Assembly (NCBI GenBank): GCA_003233535.1
Contig: QIMA01000181.1
Coordinates: 1-5,598 of the forward strand
Direction: 5' to 3'
DNA length: 5,598 nucleotides
From: Rhodanobacteraceae bacterium
GTDB lineage: Bacteria; Pseudomonadota; Gammaproteobacteria; Xanthomonadales; SZUA-5
Both the position numbers and the translations under genes were made by a program. This document shows positions 5,547-5,598 of this stretch, piece by piece (within the stretch, counting starts at the first letter, position 1; every line of letters starts with the position of its first letter). The notes below the pieces were generated by a model, which ran no database searches, was not told the DNA's origin, and saw nothing but the letters and a program-made list of their open reading frames with translations.

Positions 5547-5598
5547 AGGACATTGGTAGGCCAGTGGTTTTTCTTCAGGAGCGGTGTAGTGGTTCATA

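Overview
The window carries four protein-coding genes in two convergent pairs. On the plus strand are the 3' three quarters of glyA (serine hydroxymethyltransferase) and a complete nrdR (ribonucleotide reductase repressor). On the minus strand are two secondary membrane transporters: an AbgT-family protein and, downstream of it, a POT/PTR2-family proton-coupled peptide transporter. The DNA is G+C-rich (around 60% by eye). The GlyA and NrdR proteins look gammaproteobacterial. NrdR carries an acidic C-terminal tail that, from memory, resembles Xanthomonadales/Lysobacterales members. The order assignment is an inference; no rRNA or other marker is present.

Layout: glyA (1-938, 5' truncated by the window edge); a 208-bp spacer bounded by heptamer repeats in inverted orientation (933-948 and 1111-1141); nrdR (1147-1653); a 333-bp convergent intergenic region whose only clear element is a Rho-independent terminator for the minus strand (1917-1961); the POT transporter (3558-1987, minus); a 275-bp spacer with a candidate promoter, one copy of a 39-bp repeat and a strong GC hairpin; the AbgT-family transporter (5393-3834, minus); and about 205 bp of upstream DNA with the second, inverted copy of the 39-bp repeat (5508-5546).

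Functionally, glyA feeds one-carbon units and glycine into nucleotide synthesis and NrdR controls dNTP synthesis, which is the usual glyA-nrdR housekeeping pairing. The riboflavin genes that often follow nrdR are absent. The minus-strand transporters may act in uptake of peptides and in transport of p-aminobenzoyl-glutamate or sulfonamide-like compounds, but they have separate leaders and need not form an operon.

I see no transposase, CRISPR array, toxin-antitoxin pair or phage gene, and no clear new system. The features most worth a second look are non-coding: the near-perfect 39-bp inverted repeats (38/39 identical) that bracket the AbgT gene; the heptamer array that fills the position where the nrdR ribosome binding site should be and also supplies the glyA stop codon; and a two-codon mini-ORF whose stop overlaps the peptide transporter start.
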